Origin: Achromobacter sp. AONIH1
Lineage (GTDB): Bacteria > Pseudomonadota > Gammaproteobacteria > Burkholderiales > Burkholderiaceae_B
Assembly (NCBI RefSeq): GCF_002902905.1
Contig: NZ_CP026124.1
Coordinates: 62,001-126,000, forward strand
DNA: 64,000 nt
Direction: 5' to 3'
Shown here: piece by piece, positions 20,610-29,085 of the stretch
How positions within the stretch are numbered: the first letter of the stretch is position 1
How the letters are laid out: each line of letters begins with the position of its first letter
The notes under the pieces: generated by a model
Databases searched by the model: none
The model's input: the letters and a program-made list of their open reading frames with translations, nothing else
What the model was told of the DNA's origin: nothing
Program-made: the position numbers and the translations under genes

Positions 20610-22301
20610 ATGACCTACTCCCCCACTCCCCCCGCGGGCGACACCTCGTCCGCCATCCTGGCCATCCGCAACCTGTCGGTCGAAGTCGCCGGCGCCGGCA
20701 ACCGCGTCGTGCGCAACCTGAGCCTGGACGTGCACGCCGGCGAGACCGTCTGCGTGGTTGGCGAATCCGGCTCGGGCAAGTCGGTCACCTCGCTGGCCGT
20801 CATGGGCCTGCTGCCGCAGGGCATCCTGAAGATCGGCGCGGGCTCGATCCGCGTCGAGGGCGAGGACGTGGCCACCGCCACGCCGCGCCGCCTGCGCGAG
20901 CTGCGCGCCACCCGCATGGCCATGGTGTTCCAGGAACCCATGACCGCGCTCAACCCGGTGCACACGGTCGGCAAGCAGGTCGACGAGGTGCTGCGGCTGC
21001 ATCGCAAGATGTCCGCCGCCGAGCGCCGCGCCAAGGTGCTGGAGATGTTCCGCTCGGTCCACCTGCCCGACGTCGAGCGCATCTACGACGCCTACCCGCA
21101 CCAGCTCTCCGGCGGCCAGCGCCAGCGCATCGTCATCGCCATGGCGCTGATCCTGGAGCCACGCCTGCTGATCGCCGACGAGCCGACCACGGCGCTGGAC
21201 GTGACCACGCAGAAGCAGATCCTGGCGCTCATCAAGGAACTGCAGGTCAAGCACAAGACCGCCGTGCTGTTCATCACCCACGACTTCGGCGTGGTGGCCG
21301 AGATCTCCGACCGCATCATCGTGATGAACCGCGGCGACCTGGTCGAAAGCGGCACGCGCCACGAAATCCTGGCCGAGCCCAAGCAGTCCTACACGCGGCG
21401 GCTGGTGTCCTCGGTGCCCAGCCTGGTGCCGTCGCGCCGCGAGGCGCCCGCCGGCCAGCCGGTGCTGCATGTCAAGGGTCTGGGCCGCACCTACGGCGGC
21501 GGCGGCTCGCTGTTCTCGCGCAAGCCGGCGCACGGCGTGGTGGCCGCGGCCGACGTCAACCTGACGCTGCGCAAGGGCGAGATCCTGGGCATCGTGGGCG
21601 AGTCCGGCTCGGGCAAGTCCACGGTCGCGCGCTGCATCGTGCGCCTGATCGAGCCCACCGCCGGCCACATGATGATGGGCGGCGAAGACCTGAGCACGCT
21701 GTCGGGCGCCGCATTGCGACCGGTGCGTCGGCGCATACAGATCGTGTTCCAGGACCCCTATCGCTCGCTCAACCCGCGCCGCACCGTGGGCGAGTCCATC
21801 ATCGAGGGCCTGCTCAATTTCGGCGTGCCGCGCGAACAGGCGCTGCGGCGCGCCGGCGAAACGCTGTCGGTGGTGGGCCTGAGCCCGGACGCCATGCGGC
21901 GCTATCCGCACCAGTTCTCCGGCGGCCAGCGCCAGCGCATCTGCATCGCGCGCGCGCTGGTCATGGATCCCGAGATCCTGGTCGCCGACGAGGCCGTGTC
22001 GGCGCTGGACGTCTCGGTGCAGGCGCAGGTGCTGGAGCTGCTGGAGCAGGTGCGGCAGCGCACCGGCGTGGGCGTGCTCTTCATCACCCACGACCTGCGC
22101 GTGGCGGCGCAGATCTGCGACACCATCATCGTCATGCAGCGCGGCAAGGTTGTCGAGACCGGCAGCGCCGAGACCGTGCTGACCGAACCGCGCCACGAGT
22201 ACACGCGCGCGCTGATCGACGCCGCGCCCGGCCGCGACTGGGACTTCCGCAACTTCAGGCCGGTCGCCGCCGGCCATCCGGCGCAGGCCCCGGCGGGCTG
22301 A
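20610..22301 (+). CDS. fused double ABC ATPase of the peptide importer
   Basis: 563 residues holding two complete ABC domains, equivalent to DppD and DppF joined. First half: Walker A GESGSGKS, signature LSGGQRQR, Walker [14 protein letters not shown]-loop THDFG. Second half: [33 protein letters not shown]. Fused ATPases of this kind are common in proteobacterial peptide, glutathione (GsiA) and aminopeptide importers. ATG 20610 is 5 bases after the permease stop. All nucleotide-binding motifs are intact, so the importer (receptor, two permeases, ATPase) is complete. Confidence 0.93.
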   Translation: MTYSPTPPAGDTSSAILAIRNLSVEVAGAGNRVVRNLSLDVHAGETVCVVGESGSGKSVTSLAVMGLLPQGILKIGAGSIRVEGEDVATATPRRLRELRATRMAMVFQEPMTALNPVHTVGKQVDEVLRLHRKMSAAERRAKVLEMFRSVHLPDVERIYDAYPHQLSGGQRQRIVIAMALILEPRLLIADEPTTALDVTTQKQILALIKELQVKHKTAVLFITHDFGVVAEISDRIIVMNRGDLVESGTRHEILAEPKQSYTRRLVSSVPSLVPSRREAPAGQPVLHVKGLGRTYGGGGSLFSRKPAHGVVAAADVNLTLRKGEILGIVGESGSGKSTVARCIVRLIEPTAGHMMMGGEDLSTLSGAALRPVRRRIQIVFQDPYRSLNPRRTVGESIIEGLLNFGVPREQALRRAGETLSVVGLSPDAMRRYPHQFSGGQRQRICIARALVMDPEILVADEAVSALDVSVQAQVLELLEQVRQRTGVGVLFITHDLRVAAQICDTIIVMQRGKVVETGSAETVLTEPRHEYTRALIDAAPGRDWDFRNFRPVAAGHPAQAPAG

Positions 22302-22435
22302 AGCCGGTCGCGCGCGGGAGCCGGCCACGGCGCCCGCGCCGCGCCCCATCGCATCCGCATCCCGAGCCGGCACGCAGAGGCCGGCCAGACACAAAGGCTC
22401 ATCCCCCCTTCAGGAACCGACCACCAGGAACCGCC

Positions 22436-23845
22436 ATGCAGCAGCCGCATGAACTCTCCGCCCAGGAACTGCTTGCCGCCTACCGCGCCAAGACCCTGTC
22501 CCCCGTCGAAGCCACCCGCGCCGTGCTGGCGCACATCGAGCGCTGGGAACCCAGCCTGAAAGCCACCTACGCGCTGGATCCCGAAGGCGCGCTGGCCGCC
22601 GCCCGCGAATCCGAGGCGCGCTGGATGAAGGGCGAGCCGCTGTCGGCCGGCGGCTACACGCTGGACGGCGTGCCCGCCACCATCAAGGAGAACATCGCCA
22701 CGCGCGGCGTGCCGGTGCCGCTGGGCACCGCGGCCACCGACCTGACACCGGCCAGCGCCGACGCGCCGCCGGCGGCCCGCATGCGCGAGGCAGGCGCCGT
22801 GGTGCTGGGCAAGACCACCATGCCGGACTACGGCATGCTGTCGTCCGGCCTGTCCAGCTTCCACGAACTGACCCGCAATCCCTGGGACCTGGGCAAGAAT
22901 CCCGGTGGTTCCAGCGCCGGCGCCGGCGCGGCCGCCGCGGCCGGCTACGGCCCGCTGCACATCGGCACCGACATCGGCGGCTCGGTGCGCCTGCCCGCCG
23001 CCTGGTGCGGCATCGCCACGCTCAAGCCCAGCCTGGGCCGCATTCCCATCGACCCGCCCTTCATGGGCCGCTGCGCCGGTCCCATGACGCGCACCGTGAC
23101 CGATACCGCGCTGATGATGGGCGTGCTGTCACAGCCCGACGCGCGCGACCACATGAGCCTGCCCTACCAGGACATCGCCTGGCTCGACCTGGACATGGAC
23201 CTGCGCGGCGTGCGCATCGGCCTGCTGCTGGACGCCGGCTGCGGCCTGCCCGTGGATCCCGAGATCCTGGACGCCGTGCAGGCCGCCGCGCGCCTGTTCG
23301 AGGCGGCCGGCGCCATCGTCGAACCCATGAAGCCCTGGATGACGCCCGCCATGCTGGACGGCGTGGACCGCTTCTGGCGCACCCGCTCGGCCATCGACCT
23401 GGCGGCGCTGTCCGAGGAACGTCGCGGCAAGATCCTGCCCTTCATCCGCGCCTGGGCGGAAAGCGGCGGCGGCCAGAGCGGCGAGGCCGTGTTCCGCAGC
23501 TACTACGAGACGGTCAACGTGCGCGCGCGCACCGTCGCTGCCTGCGCGCCGTACGACTACGTGCTGTCGCCGGTGGCGCCCGTGGTGGCCTACAACGCCG
23601 AATGGCCCTCGCCCACCAACGAGGTCGCCACCACCATGCATCACATCGGCTTCACGCTGCCCTACAACATGAGCGAGCAGCCGGCGGCCTCGGTGAACTG
23701 CGGCTATACCAGGATCGGCCTGCCCATCGGCCTGCAGATCGCCGGCGCGCGCTTCGACGACCTGGGCGTGCTGCGCGTGGCGCGGGCCTGGGAACGCATG
23801 CGCCCGGCGCAGCGCGCCTGGCCGCAGCCGCCCAAGAGCGCCTGA
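22436..23845 (+). CDS. amidase signature family amidase
   Basis: 469-residue hydrolase of the amidase signature (AS) family. The Ser-cisSer-Lys triad is visible: Lys in VPATIKENI, cis-Ser in NPGGSSAGAG, nucleophile Ser in DIGGSVRLPAAWCG. No signal peptide, so cytoplasmic. ATG 22436 is 134 bases after the ATPase stop, with a weak CAGGAACC upstream. AS enzymes cleave amides from small nitriles-derived amides to peptidyl amides, so substrate is open; position between a peptide importer and an M81 peptidase argues for a role in breaking down the imported compound. Confidence 0.88.
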   Translation: MQQPHELSAQELLAAYRAKTLSPVEATRAVLAHIERWEPSLKATYALDPEGALAAARESEARWMKGEPLSAGGYTLDGVPATIKENIATRGVPVPLGTAATDLTPASADAPPAARMREAGAVVLGKTTMPDYGMLSSGLSSFHELTRNPWDLGKNPGGSSAGAGAAAAAGYGPLHIGTDIGGSVRLPAAWCGIATLKPSLGRIPIDPPFMGRCAGPMTRTVTDTALMMGVLSQPDARDHMSLPYQDIAWLDLDMDLRGVRIGLLLDAGCGLPVDPEILDAVQAAARLFEAAGAIVEPMKPWMTPAMLDGVDRFWRTRSAIDLAALSEERRGKILPFIRAWAESGGGQSGEAVFRSYYETVNVRARTVAACAPYDYVLSPVAPVVAYNAEWPSPTNEVATTMHHIGFTLPYNMSEQPAASVNCGYTRIGLPIGLQIAGARFDDLGVLRVARAWERMRPAQRAWPQPPKSA

Positions 23846-23944
23846 CGACGGACGCTCCGCCTTGATGCCCGGACGCCCGCGAGGCGCCCGGGCGCTTTCC
23901 CCGCATATCCGGGCGACGAGCCCGGGCAACCCACAGGACGACCC

Positions 23945-25420
23945 ATGCGCTGGCTATTGGCAATGATCAAGCACGAGACGAACACATACTCGCCCGTGCC
24001 CACGCCGCTGGAACGCTTCTTCCGCGGCAATCCCGAAATCCTGGCCGGCGAACGCGCCATCCGGGCCTATGAGAACACCGACAGCGGCCTGGGCGGCTAC
24101 ATCGAGGTGGCGCGCCGCGAGGGCGCCGAGATCGTGCTGCCGGTCGCCGCCGAATCCTGGCCCAGCGGGCCGGCCAGCGCCGAGACACACGAACGCCTGT
24201 GCCGGCTGGTGCTGGACGAGGTCGAGCGCGGCGGCTTCGACGCCATCCTGCTGGACCTGCACGGCGCCATGGTGGCCGAGGGCGTGGAAGACGCCGAGGG
24301 CGACCTGCTGCGCCGCCTGCGCGAGATCGATCCGACGACGCCGGTGGCGGTGACGCTGGACATGCACGCCAACCTCTACGACGACATCGTCAGGCACGCC
24401 ACCGTCATCAGCGGCTTCCATACCTATCCGCACGTGGACATCCACGCCGCCGGGCTGCGCGCGGCCAACGTCATCGTGCGCACGCTCAAGGGCGAGATCA
24501 AGCCCGTCATGCGCTGGGGCAACAAGCCCATGCTGCCGCACGTGATGCGCCAGGGCACGCACGCCGAACCCAACAAATCGCTGCAGGAGCGCTGCATCGC
24601 GCTGGAGGCGCAAGGCGTGCTGGCGGCGTCGGTGTTCGTCGGCTTCCCGCATGCCGACATCCGCGAAGCGGGCCTGAGCGCCGTGGTCTGTACCGACGGC
24701 AAGGCGGAGCAGGCGGAACAGTTGCGCGACGAACTGCTGGAGCGCGCCTGGAACGCCCGCGCCGACTGGGTGTTCCATCCGGAACCGCTGGAAGCCGCCA
24801 TTACCCGCGCCAAGGCGGTGACACAGGGCCCGGTGGTCCTGCTGGACCACTACGACAACACCGGCTCGGGCGGCACCATGGACACCACGGCGGTGCTGGC
24901 CGAGATGCTGCGCCAGGGCCTGGACAACGCCGTGTTCTACGCCATCTGCGATCCGCAGGCCGCGCGCGAAGCGGCGGCGGCCGGCGTCGGCAGCCAGATC
25001 CGCATCAAGCTGGGCGGCAAGGTCGCCATGCCCGCCATCCGCCAGGCCAGCGAGCCGCTGGAGATCTCCGGCCGCGTGAAGCTGGTCTTTGACGGCGTCT
25101 ACCTGAACCGGGGCCCCATGTATCGCGGCGTGCGCAACGATACCGGCCTGACCGTCGTCATCGACACCGGCAGCGTGGAGATCGTGGTGGTGTCGCGCCA
25201 CCAGGAGCCCTTCGACGTCAATTGCCTGCTGTCGGCCGGCATCGATCCGCTGCAAAAGCGCTACGTGGCCCTCAAGAGCCGGGTCCACTGGCGCGCGGGC
25301 TTCTCCGACATGGCCACCGACATCATCGAATGCACCGGCGTCGGCGTGACCACCTCGGACTACGGCCAACTGGAATTCAAACGCGTGCGGCGCCCCATCT
25401 ACCCGCTGGATCCACTGTAA
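23945..25420 (+). CDS. M81 family metallopeptidase (MlrC-like), copy 2
   Basis: 491 residues, a diverged paralogue of the M81 gene at 15545. The same motif series is present: IKHETNTYSPV, LDLHGAM, TLDMHANL, FHTYPHVDI, YDNTGSGGTMDTT and the C-terminal KSRVHWRAGF. Start ATG 23945 lies 99 bases after the amidase gene. Two M81 enzymes bracketing one importer suggests sequential cleavage steps or two related substrates. Cytoplasmic, no signal peptide. Metal dependence is a family property; substrate unknown. Confidence 0.86.
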   Translation: MRWLLAMIKHETNTYSPVPTPLERFFRGNPEILAGERAIRAYENTDSGLGGYIEVARREGAEIVLPVAAESWPSGPASAETHERLCRLVLDEVERGGFDAILLDLHGAMVAEGVEDAEGDLLRRLREIDPTTPVAVTLDMHANLYDDIVRHATVISGFHTYPHVDIHAAGLRAANVIVRTLKGEIKPVMRWGNKPMLPHVMRQGTHAEPNKSLQERCIALEAQGVLAASVFVGFPHADIREAGLSAVVCTDGKAEQAEQLRDELLERAWNARADWVFHPEPLEAAITRAKAVTQGPVVLLDHYDNTGSGGTMDTTAVLAEMLRQGLDNAVFYAICDPQAAREAAAAGVGSQIRIKLGGKVAMPAIRQASEPLEISGRVKLVFDGVYLNRGPMYRGVRNDTGLTVVIDTGSVEIVVVSRHQEPFDVNCLLSAGIDPLQKRYVALKSRVHWRAGFSDMATDIIECTGVGVTTSDYGQLEFKRVRRPIYPLDPL

Positions 25421-25443
25421 GTCGTTATTTTGTCGACAATATC

Positions 25444-25466
25444 GCCGGCGCACCCGCGCCGGCTTT
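25444..25466 (+). terminator. intrinsic terminator after the M81/ABC island
   Basis: 8-bp stem GCCGGCGC (25444-25451) with GCGCCGGC (25456-25463), loop ACCC, followed by TTTCATTTT. It lies 24 bases after the last M81 stop and marks the end of that operon. Confidence 0.8.
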
Positions 25467-25643
25467 CATTTTGAAATCTTCGGTAACGGCGCGCGCTCTC
25501 GCCGGACAGGCAGCCTCGGTATACTCGCCGCGGGTCCTTGCGCCCTCATGAATCAATGACTTCGCGGAGTCCTCGCCTCGTGGCGGTTCATCGGCGGCAG
25601 CGCAAGGGCATGACTCGACAATCAACGACATAAAAGCAGAACG

Positions 25644-27608
25644 ATGAAAAAGAGCGTAGCGATCACCCTGGGCGTGGTCATAGTGGGAGCGGGAAGCTGG
25701 GTCGGCGCGACCTGGTACACGGGCAAGCGCATCGAGGAAAGCTCGCAGCGCCGCCTGGCCGAGGTCAACGAGAAGCTGGCAAAGGTCACGCCGCTGTTCG
25801 GCCTGCGCATCGACCAGATCAAGTACGAGCGCGGCCTGTTCTCGACGCAGGCGCGTTATGGCCTGTCGCTCCTGAAGAACGACAAGAGCCTGGACGTCCT
25901 GCCCGACGGCATGATCGAGTTCGACGCCACCATCGAGCACGGCCCCTTCCCCAAGGGCGCGCTGGCGCGCGGCGCCCTCGCGCCCAAGCTGGCCTACGTC
26001 CAGGCGGCGATGGCCAAGACGGACCTGGTCAAGCCGGTGTTCGAGCTGACCAAGGACGTGGCCCCGCTGACGGCCGACGCCATCGTCGCCTACGGCGGCC
26101 ACGGCGCCAGCACGGCGCAGATCGCGCCGGTCAAGTTCAGCCGCGATGGCATCGACCTCGACTTCAGCGGCATGAAGATCGACGGCACCTACGACCACGC
26201 CAAGCAGGCGGTGGTCGCGCGCGGCGTGATCGACACCATCGGCGTCGACGGCCTGAAGGCCCAGCGCGAGCGCGACAAGTTCAAAATGGCCCTGTCCGGC
26301 CTGTCCATCGACGTGAACACCCTGATGGGCAAGTTCGGCCTGTCGATCGGCGACTCGGGCGTGCAGGTCAAGCACATCGACATGGTCAAGCCCCAGGACG
26401 AGCTGAAGATCGCGCTCGACGACTTCGGCTACACCGTCAAGCTGACCGAGGACGACAAGAACATCGCCATGCAGGCCGCCTACAAGCTCGGCGGCCTGAC
26501 GGTCGACGGCGTGGCGCTGGGCAGCGGCCAGGCCGTGGTCAAGCTGGGCAACCTGGACGGCGTCGCGGTCAAGCAACTGGCCGACACCTACAACCAGATG
26601 ATGCGCCAGGCCGTGGCCGGCGCCAGCGACGAAGGCTTGAAGGACGAACAGGTGCAGACCCTGATCGATACCGCCACCAAGCTGCTGGCCGCCAAGCCCA
26701 CGTTCAGCATGGACCCGATCAGCTGGAAGACCGCCAAGGGCGAAAGCAAGCTGACCTTCGCGCTGGACCTGGCGAGCCCCGCCAACCTCAAGGACCTGAC
26801 GCCGCAGGAAATTCTGGTCCAGGCCATCAAACGCATCGATGCCAACCTGGTCGTGTCCAAGCCCATGGTGCAGGACCTGGTCGCGCAGTACATGGTCAAG
26901 ACCGAAGGCAAGGCCGCCGACAAGGCCGCCACCGAAGCCGAGGAACAGGTCCGCAGCATGGCGGGCATGGCCGAGATGTTCAACGTCGGCAAGAACGACG
27001 GCGACAACATCATCGGCAAGTTCCACTTCTCCGACGGCATGGGCGATCTGAACGGCAAGAAGATCCCGGCGGACGAGCTGTTCAGCGGCCTGCTGGATGC
27101 GGCCGGCTCGCACGACAGCATGGATGACGACGAATCCGAACCCGCCGTCGGCGCCATCAGCTCGGACACCGACCCCGCCTCCTCCGGCGAGCAGATGCAG
27201 GACTTCAACGTCGACGTGGTCACCTCCATGCTGGACGACATGGGCTACTCGCCGCGCCGCTCCGAAGGCGACGAAGGCCCGGTGCTGGTGCTGGATCCCA
27301 GCGGCACCGGCGCGGCCGACCTGCGCGTGGAACTGCTGTGCAACGACTTCACCGAGAAGTGCTACGACCTGGTCATCACCGCCACGTACAGCGCCAAGAA
27401 GCCGGTTTCCCTCAAGGCCATCAACGCCTGGAACAAGGAATACCGCTGGAGCCGCGCCTACCTGGACGAGAAGAACCAGGCCGTGCTGCAAATGGACGTG
27501 AACGCGGAAGGCGCGATCGGCAAGGAAAACCTGCAGATCCTGCTGAACACCTTCATCAGCATCGCCGAGGACTTCTCGGCCATGGTGAACAAGGGCGCGG
27601 GCAAGTAA
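25644..27608 (+). CDS. DUF945 (YdgA-like) protein with C-terminal YbjN domain
   Basis: 654 residues. An N-terminal signal anchor (ITLGVVIVGAGSWVGATWYTG) is followed by a long DUF945/YdgA-type region to about residue 485: IDQIKYERGLFSTQARYGL, later repeats of FSRDGIDLDFSGMKIDG type, and helical segments. An acidic linker (DDDESEP..., ~490-516) then leads into ~137 residues that read as a YbjN domain: DVVTSMLDDMGY, LDPSG, CYDLVITATY, AWNKEYRWSRAYLD and ENLQILLNTFIS. DUF945 proteins are envelope-associated with unknown function; YbjN domains resemble type III chaperones and bind partner proteins. The frame is continuous and codon use does not change, so the fusion looks real. Flanked by a strong terminator downstream. 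Confidence 0.8.
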   Translation: MKKSVAITLGVVIVGAGSWVGATWYTGKRIEESSQRRLAEVNEKLAKVTPLFGLRIDQIKYERGLFSTQARYGLSLLKNDKSLDVLPDGMIEFDATIEHGPFPKGALARGALAPKLAYVQAAMAKTDLVKPVFELTKDVAPLTADAIVAYGGHGASTAQIAPVKFSRDGIDLDFSGMKIDGTYDHAKQAVVARGVIDTIGVDGLKAQRERDKFKMALSGLSIDVNTLMGKFGLSIGDSGVQVKHIDMVKPQDELKIALDDFGYTVKLTEDDKNIAMQAAYKLGGLTVDGVALGSGQAVVKLGNLDGVAVKQLADTYNQMMRQAVAGASDEGLKDEQVQTLIDTATKLLAAKPTFSMDPISWKTAKGESKLTFALDLASPANLKDLTPQEILVQAIKRIDANLVVSKPMVQDLVAQYMVKTEGKAADKAATEAEEQVRSMAGMAEMFNVGKNDGDNIIGKFHFSDGMGDLNGKKIPADELFSGLLDAAGSHDSMDDDESEPAVGAISSDTDPASSGEQMQDFNVDVVTSMLDDMGYSPRRSEGDEGPVLVLDPSGTGAADLRVELLCNDFTEKCYDLVITATYSAKKPVSLKAINAWNKEYRWSRAYLDEKNQAVLQMDVNAEGAIGKENLQILLNTFISIAEDFSAMVNKGAGK

Positions 27609-27631
27609 ACGTCCGAGCAACGCTCATCGAA

Positions 27632-27659
27632 AACCCCCGCCAGGAAACTGGCGGGGGTT
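27632..27659 (+). terminator. hairpin terminator after the DUF945-YbjN gene
   Basis: Perfect 12-bp stem (27632-27643 with 27648-27659, AACCCCCGCCAG arm) with a GAAA tetraloop, 23 bases past the stop codon. No T-run follows on the plus strand beyond TT, possibly because the insertion sequence begins within about 6 bases and displaced the original tail. Confidence 0.75.
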
Positions 27660-27730
27660 AATGAGATGGTCAGCCCGATCCCCACGAAGCGGTACGCTGA
27701 GTGGGGATTGTTCTTTTTGGGAGACCTCTC

Positions 27731-28756
27731 ATGAGCACCGTCACGCTGATTGGCATCGATCTGGGCAAACACAGCTTCCATCTGCATGGGCAGGACGCGG
27801 CCGGCAGGATGATGTTTCGCAAGAAGTGCTCGCGCCAGGATCTGTTCAAGTTACTGGGCAACACACCGCGCAGCACAGTGGTGATGGAGGCCTGCGCCGG
27901 CGCGCACTGGATGGCGCGCCGCATCGAAGAACTGGGCCACCAGGCCAAGCTCATTTCCCCCCAGTTCGTGCGCCCCTTCGTACAGGGCAACAAGAATGAC
28001 TTCGCCGATGCCCAGGCGATCTGCGAGGCGGCCTCGCGCCCGAGCATGCGGTTCGTGAGCGTGCGCAATCAGGCTCAGCAGACCGTCTCTGCCCTGCATC
28101 GGGTGCGTGAATCACTGGTCGCTCAGCGCACGGGCGTGATCAACCAGGTGCACGCCTTTTTGCTGGAGTTTGGCATCAGCCTGCCTCGTGGTCAGGCGAT
28201 TCTGCGACGCTTGCCAGCGGTTCTGGCCGAACACGCGCTGCCGCCCCAACTAGGCGCGCTGCTGGAGCGGCTGCGATCGCACTTTCAGTATCTGGATGAG
28301 CAGGTAGGCCAGATTGAGCGTGAGCTGTGTCTACAGCTGCGCGAGGATGAACGCAGCCAGCGGCTGCTTCAGATCCCCGGCATCGGGCCAATCACTGCTA
28401 GCGTGCTGATGACTGAGCTGGGCGATGCGCGGCAATTTGGTTCGGCGCGCCAGTTCGCCGCTTCGGTAGGCTTGGTGCCTCGCCAGTACAGCACGGGCGG
28501 CAAACCCACGCTCCTGGGCATCAGCAAACGGGGCGACAAGAACCTTAGACGATTGTTGGTACAGGGCGCTCGCGCGATCATGCGACACGTGGAGCGACGA
28601 ACCGACCGGCTAGGCGCCTGGGTGCGCGAGCTGCAGGCCCGACGTCACTCGAACGTGGTCGCTTGTGCGCTGGCCAATAAATTGGCGAGGATCGCCTGGG
28701 CCATCCTCGCCAATGGAACGAACTACCGAAGTGAGCAGACTGTAGCGCCAGCCTGA
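27731..28756 (+). CDS. IS110-family (IS1111 group) DEDD recombinase
   Basis: 341 residues. N-terminal RuvC-like DEDD domain: Asp in IGIDLGKHSFHL, Glu in VVMEACAGAHW, Asp pair in GNKNDFADAQAI. C-terminal transposase_20 domain: LLQIPGIGPITASVL, FAASVGLVPRQYSTGGK and SKRGDKNLRRLLVQGA, with the conserved serine in the SxGKP-like turn. ATG 27731 follows GGGAGACC. The full-length open frame with intact catalytic residues suggests an active or recently active element. These enzymes cut and rejoin DNA guided by an RNA from the element's non-coding end. Confidence 0.92.
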   Translation: MSTVTLIGIDLGKHSFHLHGQDAAGRMMFRKKCSRQDLFKLLGNTPRSTVVMEACAGAHWMARRIEELGHQAKLISPQFVRPFVQGNKNDFADAQAICEAASRPSMRFVSVRNQAQQTVSALHRVRESLVAQRTGVINQVHAFLLEFGISLPRGQAILRRLPAVLAEHALPPQLGALLERLRSHFQYLDEQVGQIERELCLQLREDERSQRLLQIPGIGPITASVLMTELGDARQFGSARQFAASVGLVPRQYSTGGKPTLLGISKRGDKNLRRLLVQGARAIMRHVERRTDRLGAWVRELQARRHSNVVACALANKLARIAWAILANGTNYRSEQTVAPA

Positions 28757-28991
28757 CCTTCATCACCGTTTTACGCAGTCACTTCCTGGTTTTGCGACGC
28801 GAGTACGTGAAGACATAAACGGCTCAACGGCCTGGCAAGAAACCTGACATGAAATCCAGCACCGCGATGCTGAGGGGCTTTTTAGGTTTGCCGGGCGCGA
28901 CTCTCATCATGGAGCGGGGGGCCTAGCCCCAACTGACTCCGAATAGATTTGAGCAAGCCCAATTTACGCCTACACCGCCTCGCTTGCAAAA
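28757..28991 (+). ncRNA. candidate bridge/seek RNA region of the IS1111 element
   Basis: In IS1111-group elements the guide RNA that pairs with both target and donor is encoded downstream of the recombinase gene; the non-coding 235 bases here are in that position. They are AT-richer than the host DNA and contain short hairpins, for example GGGG/CCCC arms around CCTAG near 28917-28930. Exact ends and the target- and donor-pairing loops were not resolved. Confidence 0.5.
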
Positions 28992-29035
28992 ATCGGGCTG
29001 ACCATAGATTTTCATAGCCGGGCCGTCCCAAGATG

Positions 29036-29059
29036 AAAACTGCCCCCATCGGGGGCAGT
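29036..29059 (-). terminator. intrinsic terminator of the DUF4105 operon
   Basis: 9-bp stem ACTGCCCCC (29039-29047) with GGGGGCAGT (29051-29059) and a 3-base loop, followed in the minus sense by TTTT (29039-29036). It lies 27 bases after the stop of the leftward gene at 29086. Confidence 0.85.
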
Positions 29060-29085
29060 CGGCGCACGCGGCAAGAAAGCCCTCC

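Larger units (their letters stand above)
27666..29005 (+). mobile_element. IS110-family element, IS1111 group
   Basis: Bounded by perfect 14-bp inverted repeats ATGGTCAGCCCGAT (27666-27679) and ATCGGGCTGACCAT (28992-29005). The element is about 1.34 kb, probably extending a few bases beyond each repeat, since IS1111 repeats are subterminal. It has a short left non-coding end (~50 bases), one DEDD recombinase gene and a long right non-coding end (~235 bases). No target-site duplication is obvious, as expected for the family. It lies between two convergent genes and between their two terminator hairpins, so no gene is broken. Confidence 0.85.

Noticed and set aside
25425..27620. 731-residue open frame opposite the DUF945-YbjN gene
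   Set aside because: No motifs; the plus-strand gene has signal anchor, domain features and a terminator in register.
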